A stretch of DNA of 64,000 bases from positions 496,001-560,000 of the forward strand of contig NZ_JAAVUZ010000001.1 of assembly GCF_018449675.1 (NCBI RefSeq), in the 5' to 3' direction. The position numbers and the translations under genes were made by a program. Below are positions 52,761 through 61,659 of this stretch, one piece after another; positions within the stretch are counted from its first letter, which is position 1; each line of letters starts with the position of its first letter. The notes beneath the pieces are model-generated. The model saw nothing but the letters and a program-made list of their open reading frames with translations. It did not search any database and was not told the origin of the DNA. The DNA comes from Glaciihabitans sp. dw_435. Its GTDB lineage: Bacteria > Actinomycetota > Actinomycetes > Actinomycetales > Microbacteriaceae.

Positions 52761-55255
52761 GACTCTTCCCGCACGACGTCGTCCGGAGCCTTGTCGGGGC
52801 GCCAACCCCGCCAGCTCGGTTGGCGGAGCCGGTCGGTAGCCGTCCACTCGGCGAACTCGACCTCGCCAACGAGGGACGGTCGGATCCACCGGGCGTCGCT
52901 GGCGTCGGCCGCGGGCACATCCACCATGGGGCTTGTCTTGCGCTCCAGCGAAGCGAATTTGCGCTGCAGGTCGTCGAGCTCGCGGTCGCTGAAGCCCGTG
53001 CCGACGCGGCCGACATAGCGGAGACCATCGGTATCGGGGATCCCCAACAGCAGGGAACCGACACCGCCCGCACGGCGTCCCTTTCCGGGACGCCACCCGG
53101 CCACCACGACTTCCTGTGTGCGGTGGTGCTTGACCTTGAGCCATGCAGCCGAGCGTTTTCCCGGCAGGTAGTGGCTGTCGCGCCGTTTCGCCATCACGCC
53201 CTCGAGGCCCAGCTGCTTGCTGCTGGCAATCGCAGCGTCGAGGTCACCGTCGAAGGCGGGCGGCACCTGGATCGCGCCTCGCGACGTAACAATGCGATTG
53301 AGGACGTCCCTGCGCGTGTCGTAGTCCTGCGACGTCAGGCTTTTCGCTCCGCCCGATGTACCGGTCGCGGTCGCCGCGAGCACGTCGAAAACGAAATAGT
53401 GCACGGGAGTTTCCTCCTCCGCACGCTCAACATCCGCCTTTTTCGTCAGCTTCATTCGGGTCTGCAGCCGGCCAAAGTCGGGCCGTCCCCGTCGGTCGAG
53501 GGCAACGATTTCTCCGTCAAGAACTGCGTCACCGTCCACCGTCTCGGCGAGCGCGGCGAGCTCGGGATAGCTCGCGGTCATGTCAATGCCGTTGCGGCTC
53601 ACCAGCTGCACGTGGCCGTTTTCGACGGTCGCGATGGCGCGGATGCCATCCCACTTCATCTCGAACGACCAGCCCTCATCGGGATCGTGGTCATCCTCGC
53701 CGCGGGCGGTGACATCGTCGGCGGTGCCAAGCGTGGCCAGCATGGGGGAGAGCTGCTTGGCGCGGCGGGGTGCGGAGCCGACCGTCTTCCGGCGTGAGAC
53801 CGGCGCAGCAGATTCGGCGGCCGGGGCATCCGCCTCCTTCTCCGATGGAGTCCCCGGTGTTTGCTCCTTCATGAGGTGGATCAGCCAGTTGTTGTTGTCA
53901 CGCCCGGTGTGGATCAGCGCGTAGCGGTGGGAGCCCTGTTTTTCGCCGTGAAGGGTGGCGATGACTTCCTTGCCGTCGCGCCACTTCTCGAGCTCGTAGG
54001 TGCCGGCGTCCCAGATCGTGACCTCACCCGCGCCATATTCTCCAGCGGGAATGGAACCCTCGAAGGAGCCGTACTCGAGGGGGTGGTCCTCGGTCTGAAC
54101 GGCCAGGTGATTCGTTGCGACATCGGTCGGGACGCCCTTGGGCAGCGCCCAGCTCACCAGCACTCCCTCGTGTTCGAGGCGGAAGTCCCAGTGGAGTCGG
54201 CGGGCATGGTGTTCCTGGATGACGAACGTCTGGCCGTCGGAGTGCGGGGCAGCCTCGGCTGGGACGGGCTCGGGTGTCTTGGAGCCGTCCCGCATGCTGC
54301 GGTACTTCTCCAGCCGGTCGAATCCCGCCATACGCTCGGCGGTCGGTTCGAGCGTGGCGAGGGAGGCGGCCTGGAGGTCGGCGAGCGGATCGCCCCGGCG
54401 TTCTACCCGACGGAGCACTTCGGTGTAGTCCAGCTGCGCGAGGGAGGGCGAGGCCAGCTCCCGCCACGTGCGGGGAGCGGCAACCGTGGGGTGCGCGCGA
54501 CCGCGAAGTGAGTAGGGCGCGATGGTTGTCTTGTTCTCGTTGTTTTGGCTCCAGTCGACGAGCACACGTCCGGACCGCAGGTCCTTCTTCATGTCGCTGA
54601 CGACGAGGTCGGGGTGGTCTGCTTCCAGCGCGCGCGCAAGCTCGTGGGCGACGAGCGAGACCTGCTCGCTCGTCTGCTTGCCATCGAGAGCGACGTAGAG
54701 GTGGATGCCCTTGCTGCCGCTGGTGACAGGCAGAGGATCGAGGTCCATGTCCTGCAGGATGGCGCGGGCGTATCGCGCTACCTCGGCGCACTCGGCAAGG
54801 CCGGTCCCCGGGCCCGGGTCGAGGTCGAGCACGAGCCGGTCCGGGTTCTTTTGCACGCCGGTGCGACCGAACTGCCATTGCGGAACGTGGAGTTCGAGGG
54901 CCGCGATCTGGGCCAGCCAGGTGAGGGTGGCGAGGTTATTGACGAGCGGGTACTCGTTGACGTGGTCCTTGTGCTGAATGGATCGGCGCTGAACCCAGTC
55001 GGGGGTGGAGTCATCCAGATTCTTTTGAAAGAACATCTGGCCCGGGGCATCCACTGTTCCCACACCATGGACCCACCGCTTGCGCGTCGCCGGCCGGTTG
55101 CGCACGTGGGGAATCATGACATCGGCGACCACCGAGTAGTACGCGAGCACATCACCCTTGGTGGTGCCGGTCTCGGGGTACAACACCTTGTCGAGGTTTG
55201 TCAGCTTGATCCGGTGACCACCGACCGACACGACCTGGTCCTGTGAAGTTGCCAT
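52757..55255 (-). CDS. ligD: Multidomain ATP-dependent DNA ligase D (LigD)
   Basis: An 832-residue end-joining ligase with the mycobacterial domain order. Polymerase/primase domain at about 1-300 (LDLDPGPGTG near 140), 3'-phosphoesterase domain at about 335-455 (HHARRLHWDFRLEHEG), ligase domain at about 500-832 with the adenylated Lys in EMKWDGIRA (about residue 534). It repairs double-strand breaks with Ku. The ATG at 55255 matches the family start; Ku is divergent 90 bp away. The downstream GT2 gene is coupled. Confidence 0.96.
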   Translation of the reverse strand: MATSQDQVVSVGGHRIKLTNLDKVLYPETGTTKGDVLAYYSVVADVMIPHVRNRPATRKRWVHGVGTVDAPGQMFFQKNLDDSTPDWVQRRSIQHKDHVNEYPLVNNLATLTWLAQIAALELHVPQWQFGRTGVQKNPDRLVLDLDPGPGTGLAECAEVARYARAILQDMDLDPLPVTSGSKGIHLYVALDGKQTSEQVSLVAHELARALEADHPDLVVSDMKKDLRSGRVLVDWSQNNENKTTIAPYSLRGRAHPTVAAPRTWRELASPSLAQLDYTEVLRRVERRGDPLADLQAASLATLEPTAERMAGFDRLEKYRSMRDGSKTPEPVPAEAAPHSDGQTFVIQEHHARRLHWDFRLEHEGVLVSWALPKGVPTDVATNHLAVQTEDHPLEYGSFEGSIPAGEYGAGEVTIWDAGTYELEKWRDGKEVIATLHGEKQGSHRYALIHTGRDNNNWLIHLMKEQTPGTPSEKEADAPAAESAAPVSRRKTVGSAPRRAKQLSPMLATLGTADDVTARGEDDHDPDEGWSFEMKWDGIRAIATVENGHVQLVSRNGIDMTASYPELAALAETVDGDAVLDGEIVALDRRGRPDFGRLQTRMKLTKKADVERAEEETPVHYFVFDVLAATATGTSGGAKSLTSQDYDTRRDVLNRIVTSRGAIQVPPAFDGDLDAAIASSKQLGLEGVMAKRRDSHYLPGKRSAAWLKVKHHRTQEVVVAGWRPGKGRRAGGVGSLLLGIPDTDGLRYVGRVGTGFSDRELDDLQRKFASLERKTSPMVDVPAADASDARWIRPSLVGEVEFAEWTATDRLRQPSWRGWRPDKAPDDVVREES

Positions 55256-55345
55256 GCCCCCATTGTCGTTCGGGGAGAAAACTCGCAGCATACCCTTGCC
55301 AGACGCGCTCTTCCGTGCAGTGATCGGGCCGACGAAGATGGACGC

Positions 55346-56293
55346 ATGCGATCTATTTGGAAGGGCGCGATCACCTTTGGTCTCGTCAATGTGCCCGTTA
55401 AGGTCTACAGCGCGACCGAGGATCACGACGTCAGCCTCCATCAGGTGCACGACAAGGACGGTGGCAGGATCCGCTATCAGCGTCGGTGTGAAATCTGTGG
55501 ACAGATCGTCGACTACGAGCACATCGACAAGGCGTTCGACGACGGCGACCGTACGGTGATCCTGACCCAGGAGGACCTGAGCTCGCTGCCCGAGGAGAAG
55601 AGTCGCGAGATCGACGTTGTCGAGTTCGTTCCCAGCGACCAGCTCGACCCGATCATGTTCGACCGCAGCTACTTTCTCGAGCCTGATTCGTCGTCATCCA
55701 AGGCCTACGTGTTGCTGAAGCGCACTCTGGAGGAGACCGACCGGACGGCGATCGTGCATTTTGCCCTCCGGCAGAAGACACGGCTCGGCGCGCTGCGTGT
55801 TCACGGCGAGGTGCTGATGCTGCAGTCGCTGCTGTGGGACGACGAGGTGCGGGAAGCGAAGTTCCCGGCGCTCGACGAAAAGGTGCGCATCTCGGCGCAG
55901 GAACTAAAGATGAGCGAGTCGCTCGTGAAGTCGTTCGAATCGGACTTCTCCCCGGAGAAGTTCAGCGACGACTACCAGGACCAGTTGCGCGAACTCATCG
56001 AGGCGAAGCTCGCCAAGGGCGATGCCGTCAGCACCGACGAGACATTCGGTGAGGAGTCCGATGAGGATTCCGGTGGCGAGGTTCTCGATCTCATGGAGGC
56101 CCTGCGGCGGAGCATCGACAAAAACCGCGGGGCGAAGAAGCCGGCCGCAAAATCGACGGCTAAGAAGCCGGCCGCGAAGTCGGCGGGAAAGGCCTCTGCC
56201 AAGGCGCCGGCCACGTCGGCGAGAAAATCATCTGCGTCCGATGACGACTCCGGCACGAAGGCCGCTCCAGCCAAGAAGGCGAGCGCGCGCTGA
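55346..56293 (+). CDS. ku: Non-homologous end joining protein Ku
   Basis: A 315-residue bacterial Ku. The core (about 1-255) begins MRSIWKGAITFGLVNVPVKV and contains the ring-forming regions (DPIMFDRSYFLEP, LGALRVHGEVLMLQSLLW). The C-terminal 60 residues are a Lys/Ala-rich low-complexity tail (KKPAAKS repeats), similar to the histone-H1-like tails of other actinobacterial Ku proteins that help bind DNA. Divergent from ligD. Confidence 0.95.
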   Translation: MRSIWKGAITFGLVNVPVKVYSATEDHDVSLHQVHDKDGGRIRYQRRCEICGQIVDYEHIDKAFDDGDRTVILTQEDLSSLPEEKSREIDVVEFVPSDQLDPIMFDRSYFLEPDSSSSKAYVLLKRTLEETDRTAIVHFALRQKTRLGALRVHGEVLMLQSLLWDDEVREAKFPALDEKVRISAQELKMSESLVKSFESDFSPEKFSDDYQDQLRELIEAKLAKGDAVSTDETFGEESDEDSGGEVLDLMEALRRSIDKNRGAKKPAAKSTAKKPAAKSAGKASAKAPATSARKSSASDDDSGTKAAPAKKASAR

Positions 56294-56342
56294 CGCCATG
56301 TCGACGCCTGTGTGTTCCGCAGGGATGACCCGAGCGCTGTGC

Positions 56343-57404
56343 CTACCCGTTGCGTTCGGCGTCGCGCGTCGCTTCGGCGCGAGCCTGATCCGCATGTTCG
56401 CGGAGTTGACGCCCGCGCGTCTGGTCCCGGGTTTGCTGCCGCGCGAGCGCCAGGTTGCGCGTCGTGTCGCGGATCGGCAACTGAATGGTCTCTTCCGCGA
56501 TGATCCCCGCCTCGAGCTGCCGGGCACGCACGATCTCGGCGTCGACCTCTGACCCAAATACGAGAACGAAGTTCGTGAGGTAGAGCCGCAGCAACAACAC
56601 GACGGCTCCTCCGAGCCATCCGTAAATTTCGTTGTACCTGCCGACGTTGAGAACGTAGATCGCGAAACCCGTCGTCGCGATGGCCCACACGATGATGGCG
56701 AACAGGGCACCCCACGACACCCAGCGAAAACGCGTGTGCCGCACATTGGGGGAGAAGTAGTACAGGGCGGCGACGGCGAACACGGCGAGGACGAGCAGCG
56801 CGGGCCACTTGAGGATGTTCCAGGCGGAAACGACTCCGTGACTCCATCCGAGAGTCTCCGCCACGGCATCGGCCACGGTGGGGGTACCGAGAAGGATTCC
56901 GAAGACGAGCAGGAAATCGACCATGATCGCGGCGGCGAGGATCGTCATAAGGCCGCGGAACTTCCAGATGCGGCGGCCCTCGAGAATCTCGTAGGCGTTG
57001 TTGGTGGCGCGTCCGAACGCGGTGACGTAGCTGGAGGTGGTCCACAGCGTGAGGAGCAGTCCGATCGTCAGGGCGATGCCCGGGTTCGGAATGCTGAGGA
57101 GCTGTTCGATCGGGTCGCGGAGGGCGTTGCCGATGTTGTTGGGCGCGACCTCGTCGACGATGGAGATGATCGCGCTTTCGGCGTCTTCCTTGTTGTCGAG
57201 CAGGGCGAACAGCGAGACGACGGTGAGTGACCCGGGGAACAGCGCGAGCGCCGAGAAGTACGAGAGAGCGGCGGCGGAGTCGATTCCGCGGTGGCGGAGG
57301 AATCCGTGCCACGAGCGGACGGCGGCGTAGCGCCAGGCTTCCGGGCTGATGTTGCGGGCAGTCGGGATCGGCGTGCCGTCGAGATTCGCGGAGATGGGAT
57401 CTAC
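56343..57404 (-). CDS. YihY/BrkB-family membrane protein, start unresolved
   Basis: The reading frame encodes a YihY/BrkB protein. Its N-terminal part (NISPEAWRYAAVRSWHGFLR, ALSYFSALALFPG, about 20-70 of the frame) is followed by several membrane helices and a polar Arg/Glu-rich tail. The frame is open from at least 57404 down to the stop at 56343, but the first ATG, GTG or TTG in it is at 56948, in the middle of the protein. A near-upstream ATG at 57438 is in another frame, one base out. Either a non-standard start is used, or an indel lies near the 5' end. The coordinates given start where the frame clears the preceding gene. Confidence 0.7.
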   Translation of the reverse strand, partial: VDPISANLDGTPIPTARNISPEAWRYAAVRSWHGFLRHRGIDSAAALSYFSALALFPGSLTVVSLFALLDNKEDAESAIISIVDEVAPNNIGNALRDPIEQLLSIPNPGIALTIGLLLTLWTTSSYVTAFGRATNNAYEILEGRRIWKFRGLMTILAAAIMVDFLLVFGILLGTPTVADAVAETLGWSHGVVSAWNILKWPALLVLAVFAVAALYYFSPNVRHTRFRWVSWGALFAIIVWAIATTGFAIYVLNVGRYNEIYGWLGGAVVLLLRLYLTNFVLVFGSEVDAEIVRARQLEAGIIAEETIQLPIRDTTRNLALARQQTRDQTRGRQLREHADQARAEATRDAERNG

Positions 57405-57925
57405 CGTCCGTTCGTGGTGGTGGTGCGTCCCGCTCCATAGGGCAGCACTACCCAGAGTAGAGCGGCCACGACGAGAGCCGTGCCTCCAGCCACGATCCCG
57501 GCCGTGCGACCGACGACAACGTCGAAGATCAGAAGGGATGTCCCGGACAACAGCAGCCCGATTCCGGCGAGCGTCGCCCGCAGGAGTGCGTCGGTAACCC
57601 CAACGATCTGGGCCTTCGCGCGCCTGCGAAACAGCACCCGGTGAAGGCTGACGGGGGCAAGCCCGAGGCCGGTGGAGAGTGCAGCCAGCACCACAAGGAC
57701 GAGGTAGACATCGAGCTGGAAGGAGTCCAGCTCCGTGAAGCGCTGTTGAAAGGGGAGCGTGAGCAGGAATCCCGTGAGGATTTGCGTGCCCGTCTGAGCT
57801 ACCCGCAGCTCCTGCAGCATCTCGTTCCAGTTGCGATCCAGGCGTTCGGTCTCCGATTCGTCGCGTCCGTCGCCGGGGAGGGCGTCTGCGTCGGGATCAG
57901 ACGCCGGGGCTGGTTGTCGAGTCAT
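57401..57925 (-). CDS. DUF6328-type membrane protein
   Basis: A 174-residue membrane protein. An acidic N-terminus (SDPDADALPGDGRDESETERLD) is followed by four hydrophobic segments, with the family-like NEMLQELRVAQTGTQILTGF at about 38-57. ATG 57925 is chosen because TACCAT is exactly 6 bases upstream; an ATG at 57928 is adjacent and longer starts run into alkA. Its start overlaps the alkA end by 29 bp. Function unknown. Confidence 0.75.
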   Translation of the reverse strand: MTRQPAPASDPDADALPGDGRDESETERLDRNWNEMLQELRVAQTGTQILTGFLLTLPFQQRFTELDSFQLDVYLVLVVLAALSTGLGLAPVSLHRVLFRRRAKAQIVGVTDALLRATLAGIGLLLSGTSLLIFDVVVGRTAGIVAGGTALVVAALLWVVLPYGAGRTTTTNGR

Positions 57926-59405
57926 CATCCGATGGTATCCACGACCGTGCCCGCCACAAATGCAGGCCCGCATAGCTGCGCCAGGGTGCCCATCGTGCGC
58001 CGTAGGCCGCAAGAGATCGTGTTGTCGACGGCAGCCCGCGACGGCCCGCACTCTGCAGGATGACGAGGTCCGATGTCAGGAGTGTGTCGGGGTTGCCCAG
58101 TACCCGCATCGCGAGATACCCCGCGGTCCAGGGCCCGACACCGGGCAGTGCCGTCAGCCGGGCGGCGAATTCATCGACCGGCGTCGCCACGTGCAGATCC
58201 AGGTCTCCGGAGGCAAGGGCCGAGGCCACTCCGAGGATCGAGGCGACACGCGTCGCCGGTCCCCGCAGGAACTCGCTCCCGTGTTCGGAGATCTGCGCGG
58301 CGGTGGGAAACAGCCCATCGGTACCCAGCTCCGCCGTGAGCCGTCCGAGCACTGTCCGGGCCGCCGCGACCGAGATCTGTTGTCCGATGAGAGTGCGGAA
58401 CAGTGCCTCCTCCGAATCGAGGACGCCCGGGAGCCGAATGCCGGGGACAGCGCGCACCAAGGGAGCGATGGCGAGGTCGGAGGAGAGCGCGCCGTCGATG
58501 GCGACGGAGTCCGCGTCGAGATCGAACAGTCGGCGCACGCGCGCGACTAGGGTCGCCACGTCGCTGATGGAATCCAGCCGCGCGGTGCACGCGACTCCGG
58601 TTGTGCCATCCAGCCGGATACTGACGTGTGCAATGCCGTGGGGCATCCGCACGGACCGCTCGAAAGCGCCGTCGACCGCCGACTCAAGACCGGGCACGGC
58701 ATGGTCGGCGAAGAACTGCATGAGGCCCGGTCCGTCGAACGGGGCGCGGGCGGGAAGGCGAAGTGTCAGGCTCGTTGGACGCGTCGACGCGTCGCCGTGG
58801 GGGTGTGGGGAGCTGGTAGTGACCCGGGCGGGCGCGTGCCCGCGTGCCCGCAGCTGGGTTGGTGTCATTTCGTAGACGGCGGCGATCGTGTCGTTGAACT
58901 GCCGGATGCTCGAGAAACCCGCGGCGAACGCGACATCCGCGATCCCCAGCGTCGTGCTCACCAACAGGGTTCGCGCCGACTGTGCCCGGTGGGCGCGCGC
59001 GAGCGACAACGGACCCGCTCCGAGCTCGGCGACGAGAACGCGGGTGAGGTGCCGCGGGGTGTAGCCGAGGCGGGCGGCCAGACCCGGGACGCCATCGCGT
59101 TCGACGACACCGTCGATGATCAGCCGCATCGCGCGGGATGCGAGGTCATCACGAATGTTCCAGTCGGGCGACCCCGGTACCGCGTCGGGCTGGCACCGTT
59201 TGCAGGCGCGAAGCCCGGCCTCGTGTGCTGCCGCGGCGGTGCGATAGAAGCTAACGTTGCGGGCGTGAGGGGTCATCGCGGGGCAACTCGGGCGGCAGTA
59301 AATGCCGGTGGAGTGGACACCCGTGATGAATTGCCCGTCGAAGCGTGAATCACGCGAGGACATCGCGCGATATCGCTCGGCGAAAAGGGCGTCGGGTGCG
59401 GGCAT
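57897..59405 (-). CDS. alkA: Ada-AlkA fusion: methyl-sensing regulator and 3-methyladenine DNA glycosylase
   Basis: A 502-residue fusion. The N-terminal Ada zinc domain (about 1-80) has the four cysteines in YCRPSCPA and CKRCQPD, a methyl-phosphotriester acceptor. An AraC-type helix-turn-helix (about 90-185) follows, then an AlkA glycosylase (about 215-490) with helix-hairpin-helix LPGVGPWTAGYLAMR and the catalytic Asp in LLTSDLVI. It lacks the Ada O6-methylguanine transferase domain. It should sense alkylation and repair it in one protein. Confidence 0.92.
   Translation of the reverse strand: MPAPDALFAERYRAMSSRDSRFDGQFITGVHSTGIYCRPSCPAMTPHARNVSFYRTAAAAHEAGLRACKRCQPDAVPGSPDWNIRDDLASRAMRLIIDGVVERDGVPGLAARLGYTPRHLTRVLVAELGAGPLSLARAHRAQSARTLLVSTTLGIADVAFAAGFSSIRQFNDTIAAVYEMTPTQLRARGHAPARVTTSSPHPHGDASTRPTSLTLRLPARAPFDGPGLMQFFADHAVPGLESAVDGAFERSVRMPHGIAHVSIRLDGTTGVACTARLDSISDVATLVARVRRLFDLDADSVAIDGALSSDLAIAPLVRAVPGIRLPGVLDSEEALFRTLIGQQISVAAARTVLGRLTAELGTDGLFPTAAQISEHGSEFLRGPATRVASILGVASALASGDLDLHVATPVDEFAARLTALPGVGPWTAGYLAMRVLGNPDTLLTSDLVILQSAGRRGLPSTTRSLAAYGARWAPWRSYAGLHLWRARSWIPSDDDSTTSPGV
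57932..57937 (-). promoter_or_regulatory. Putative -10 inside alkA for the DUF6328 gene
   Basis: TACCAT on the - strand is 6 bases before ATG 57925 and lies within the alkA coding region, so this gene may be transcribed on its own as well as with alkA. Confidence 0.45.
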
Positions 59406-59479
59406 GGGTTAAGAGTCGCACGCACCTCCGATACCGGCTAGCGGATTTCGGACATGGGATTTGCTCGCGCGCACCGTCC

Positions 59480-59485
59480 TACACT
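59480..59485 (+). promoter_or_regulatory. Putative -10 of the FAD-oxidase gene
   Basis: TACACT ends 7 bases before GTG 59493; no ribosome site. Confidence 0.5.
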
Positions 59486-59492
59486 GGCAAGC

Positions 59493-60845
59493 GTGACCGA
59501 TGTTGTAGCACTCCTCCGCGCCGCGCTCGGCGATGCCGTATCCACCATTCCCGCGGAGCTGGATGCCGCCCGCGCGGACCGCTCCGGCCAGCGCTCGTCT
59601 GCCGCGCCGGTGGTGATCGTGACCGCCCGCAACACCGAGGACGTGCAAGCGACAACGCGGATCGCCAGTGAGCACCGCATTCCCGTGGTTACCCGCGGTG
59701 CCGGCACCGGGCTGGCAGGCGGCGCCATCGCCGGCGGCGGAGAAATCGTGTTGTCCACGCTGGCCATGAACGCGATCCTCGAGATCAACCTCGACGACGA
59801 ACTCGCGGTGGTGCAACCCGGAATCATCAACGACGACCTTAACCGGGCGCTCGCCGAGAAGGGCCTGTGGTTCGCGCCCGATCCCGCGAGCAAGGCGATT
59901 TCGACCGTGGGCGGCAACATCGCCACGAATGCCGGCGGTCTGCTGTGCGCCAAGTACGGGGTGACGCGTGAAGCCGTGCTCGGTCTCAAGATCGTGCTCG
60001 CCGACGGTCGTCTGCTCAGCCTCGGCCACCGCACCGTCAAGGGAGTCACCGGCCTCGACCTCACCGCGCTCGTCATCGGGTCCGAGGGAACCCTCGGCGT
60101 TATCGTCGAGGCGACGCTGAAACTGCGCTCCATTCCCCTCGGACCCGTCGCCACCATCGGCGCCTATTTCACCTCCGTCGAGCAGGCGGCGCGTGCATCC
60201 TCGGTGATCACCGCGTCCCGCCTCAAGCCCGCCGCGATGGAACTGCTGGACGCCACCGCGCTCGAGGGCATCGGCGAATACCTGGGGCTTGAGCTCGGCG
60301 GTCGTGGCTCATACCTCCTCGTACAGATGGACGGGCCATCCGCCGGCATCGAAGCCGACGCGGCCGTCGCGATCATCCGCTCCCTTGGCGGCGACGCCGA
60401 GCTGTCGACGGATCCCGAGGAGGGCGAGCGGCTCTTCGCTATCCGCCGCTCGTTCCACCCGGCGATGGCAGCCAGGGGAACGGTGCTCATCGAGGACGTC
60501 GCGGTGCCACGCAGTCAGCTGCCGGCGATGTTCGAGGCAATCGCCGACATCGAGGTGCGGTTCGGGATCCAGATTCCCACCGTCGCCCACGCCGGTGACG
60601 GCAATCTGCACCCCAACTTTGTGTTCGAAGGGGCGGATGTCCCGGACAACGTGTGGGCGGCAGCGGACGAGCTTTTCCTCGCCTGCCTGCGACTCGGCGG
60701 CACCCTGACCGGAGAACACGGCGTCGGCATCCTCAAGAAACGGTGGCTCGGCGACGAGCTCGGAACGGACCAGCTTGAGCTGCAAAAGCAGATCAAACTG
60801 GTGTTTGACCCCCAGGGAATCCTCAACCCGGGCAAGGTGTTCTGA
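59493..60845 (+). CDS. FAD-linked oxidase, GlcD/D-lactate dehydrogenase type
   Basis: A 450-residue oxidoreductase. The FAD_binding_4 domain (about 35-210) has the PVVTRGAGTGLAGGAIAGGG phosphate-binding loop (from about 70) and GGNIATNAGGLLCAKYG (about 143). The C-terminal FAD-oxidase domain (about 215-450) ends with GEHGVGILKKRWL and the LVFDPQGILNPGKVF motif. Substrates are likely D-lactate or glycolate. Leaderless-type start. Confidence 0.9.
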   Translation: MTDVVALLRAALGDAVSTIPAELDAARADRSGQRSSAAPVVIVTARNTEDVQATTRIASEHRIPVVTRGAGTGLAGGAIAGGGEIVLSTLAMNAILEINLDDELAVVQPGIINDDLNRALAEKGLWFAPDPASKAISTVGGNIATNAGGLLCAKYGVTREAVLGLKIVLADGRLLSLGHRTVKGVTGLDLTALVIGSEGTLGVIVEATLKLRSIPLGPVATIGAYFTSVEQAARASSVITASRLKPAAMELLDATALEGIGEYLGLELGGRGSYLLVQMDGPSAGIEADAAVAIIRSLGGDAELSTDPEEGERLFAIRRSFHPAMAARGTVLIEDVAVPRSQLPAMFEAIADIEVRFGIQIPTVAHAGDGNLHPNFVFEGADVPDNVWAAADELFLACLRLGGTLTGEHGVGILKKRWLGDELGTDQLELQKQIKLVFDPQGILNPGKVF

Positions 60846-60896
60846 CCCACGCCGATTGTGGGAATACGACTGGGGTATTCGCTGTTTTCTGTTGTG

Positions 60897-61589
60897 ATGG
60901 TACAGAGAACGCAAGCAACCAGACCCAGTCGTCGCAGAACAGGACCACGCCCCGGAACGGGAGAGGTGCGCCTGAGAATGGGCGCGCTCGGAATGAGCCC
61001 GCTCGGTATTCAGGCACTCGGAACCGTTGACGCCGTCGGCCCCGAAGCCGTCGGATTCGCCCCCGGTGACCGGGTTGCCATGCGCGAGCCGAGTGACCGC
61101 CCCGGCTTCCAGCGCATCGTCAGTGAGCGGGACCTCATTGGTCTCCCCAAGGACGTGTCGTTCGACGACGCGGCGGCAGTACTCGCAACGGGCCTTGTCG
61201 CCCGCGTCATCGTCAAGCAGATCCGTCCGGTGGGACGGGGTGACCGGGTAATCATCCGGCACGACGATTTCGGAATCGACACGTTCGTGGAAGCGTGGGC
61301 CCGTCACCTCGGTGCCACCGTTGTCGACGAAACGGACGGGATCGGTGGCGAGATTGTCATCGGCGCGGGGGAGTACCTCGCGGGCCGGCGGTGGCGGTAT
61401 GGCTACGGCCTCGCTCAGCTGGCCGCGGCAGACGTCTTCCAGGCGCTGCGTGACGGTGCCTTCGATAACGTTCCGGTGCCGCGTCATCCGATCTCCGACG
61501 CTGTACGAGTGCACTCGGATATCGAGTCCAAGCGCAACCCCGGACCGGTCGTTCTTCTGCCCGGGTTCGGAGTCGGGCTCGCTGCCTAG
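60897..61589 (+). CDS. Miniature MDR/quinone-oxidoreductase-like protein
   Basis: A 230-residue protein clearly derived from the MDR family: GTGEVRLRMGALGMSPLG, then VDAVGPEAVGFAPGDRVAM, then SFDDAAAVLATGLVARVIV. About 25-30 residues between the first two blocks are missing, and the Rossmann glycine motif is replaced by VIIRHDDFGIDTF. It keeps the end-of-protein pattern. It is probably a non-catalytic or diverged relative. Start uncertain: GTG at 60858 is also in frame and no ribosome site exists for either. Confidence 0.55.
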   Translation: MVQRTQATRPSRRRTGPRPGTGEVRLRMGALGMSPLGIQALGTVDAVGPEAVGFAPGDRVAMREPSDRPGFQRIVSERDLIGLPKDVSFDDAAAVLATGLVARVIVKQIRPVGRGDRVIIRHDDFGIDTFVEAWARHLGATVVDETDGIGGEIVIGAGEYLAGRRWRYGYGLAQLAAADVFQALRDGAFDNVPVPRHPISDAVRVHSDIESKRNPGPVVLLPGFGVGLAA

Positions 61590-61646
61590 TCACCCCCCCC
61601 CCGCCCGCCCAGCCCCGCGCCACCGGGGCGGGTTCGGCGGAGCCGC

Positions 61647-61652
61647 TAGTCT
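61647..61652 (+). promoter_or_regulatory. Putative -10 of the PrsW-type protease gene
   Basis: TAGTCT ends 7 bases before ATG 61660, with no ribosome site; supports that start over in-frame starts inside the preceding gene. Confidence 0.5.
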
Positions 61653-61659
61653 CGGTGCC

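Noticed and set aside
55972-57438. 488-codon open frame on the - strand across ku end and brkB
   Set aside because: Arg/Pro-rich shadow one base out of the BrkB frame; only its first codons matter, as a possible displaced start for brkB.
61593-61602. Run of ten C residues
   Set aside because: It lies just after the stop codon of the mini-MDR gene, so it is not a coding phase-variation tract; probably a simple homopolymer.
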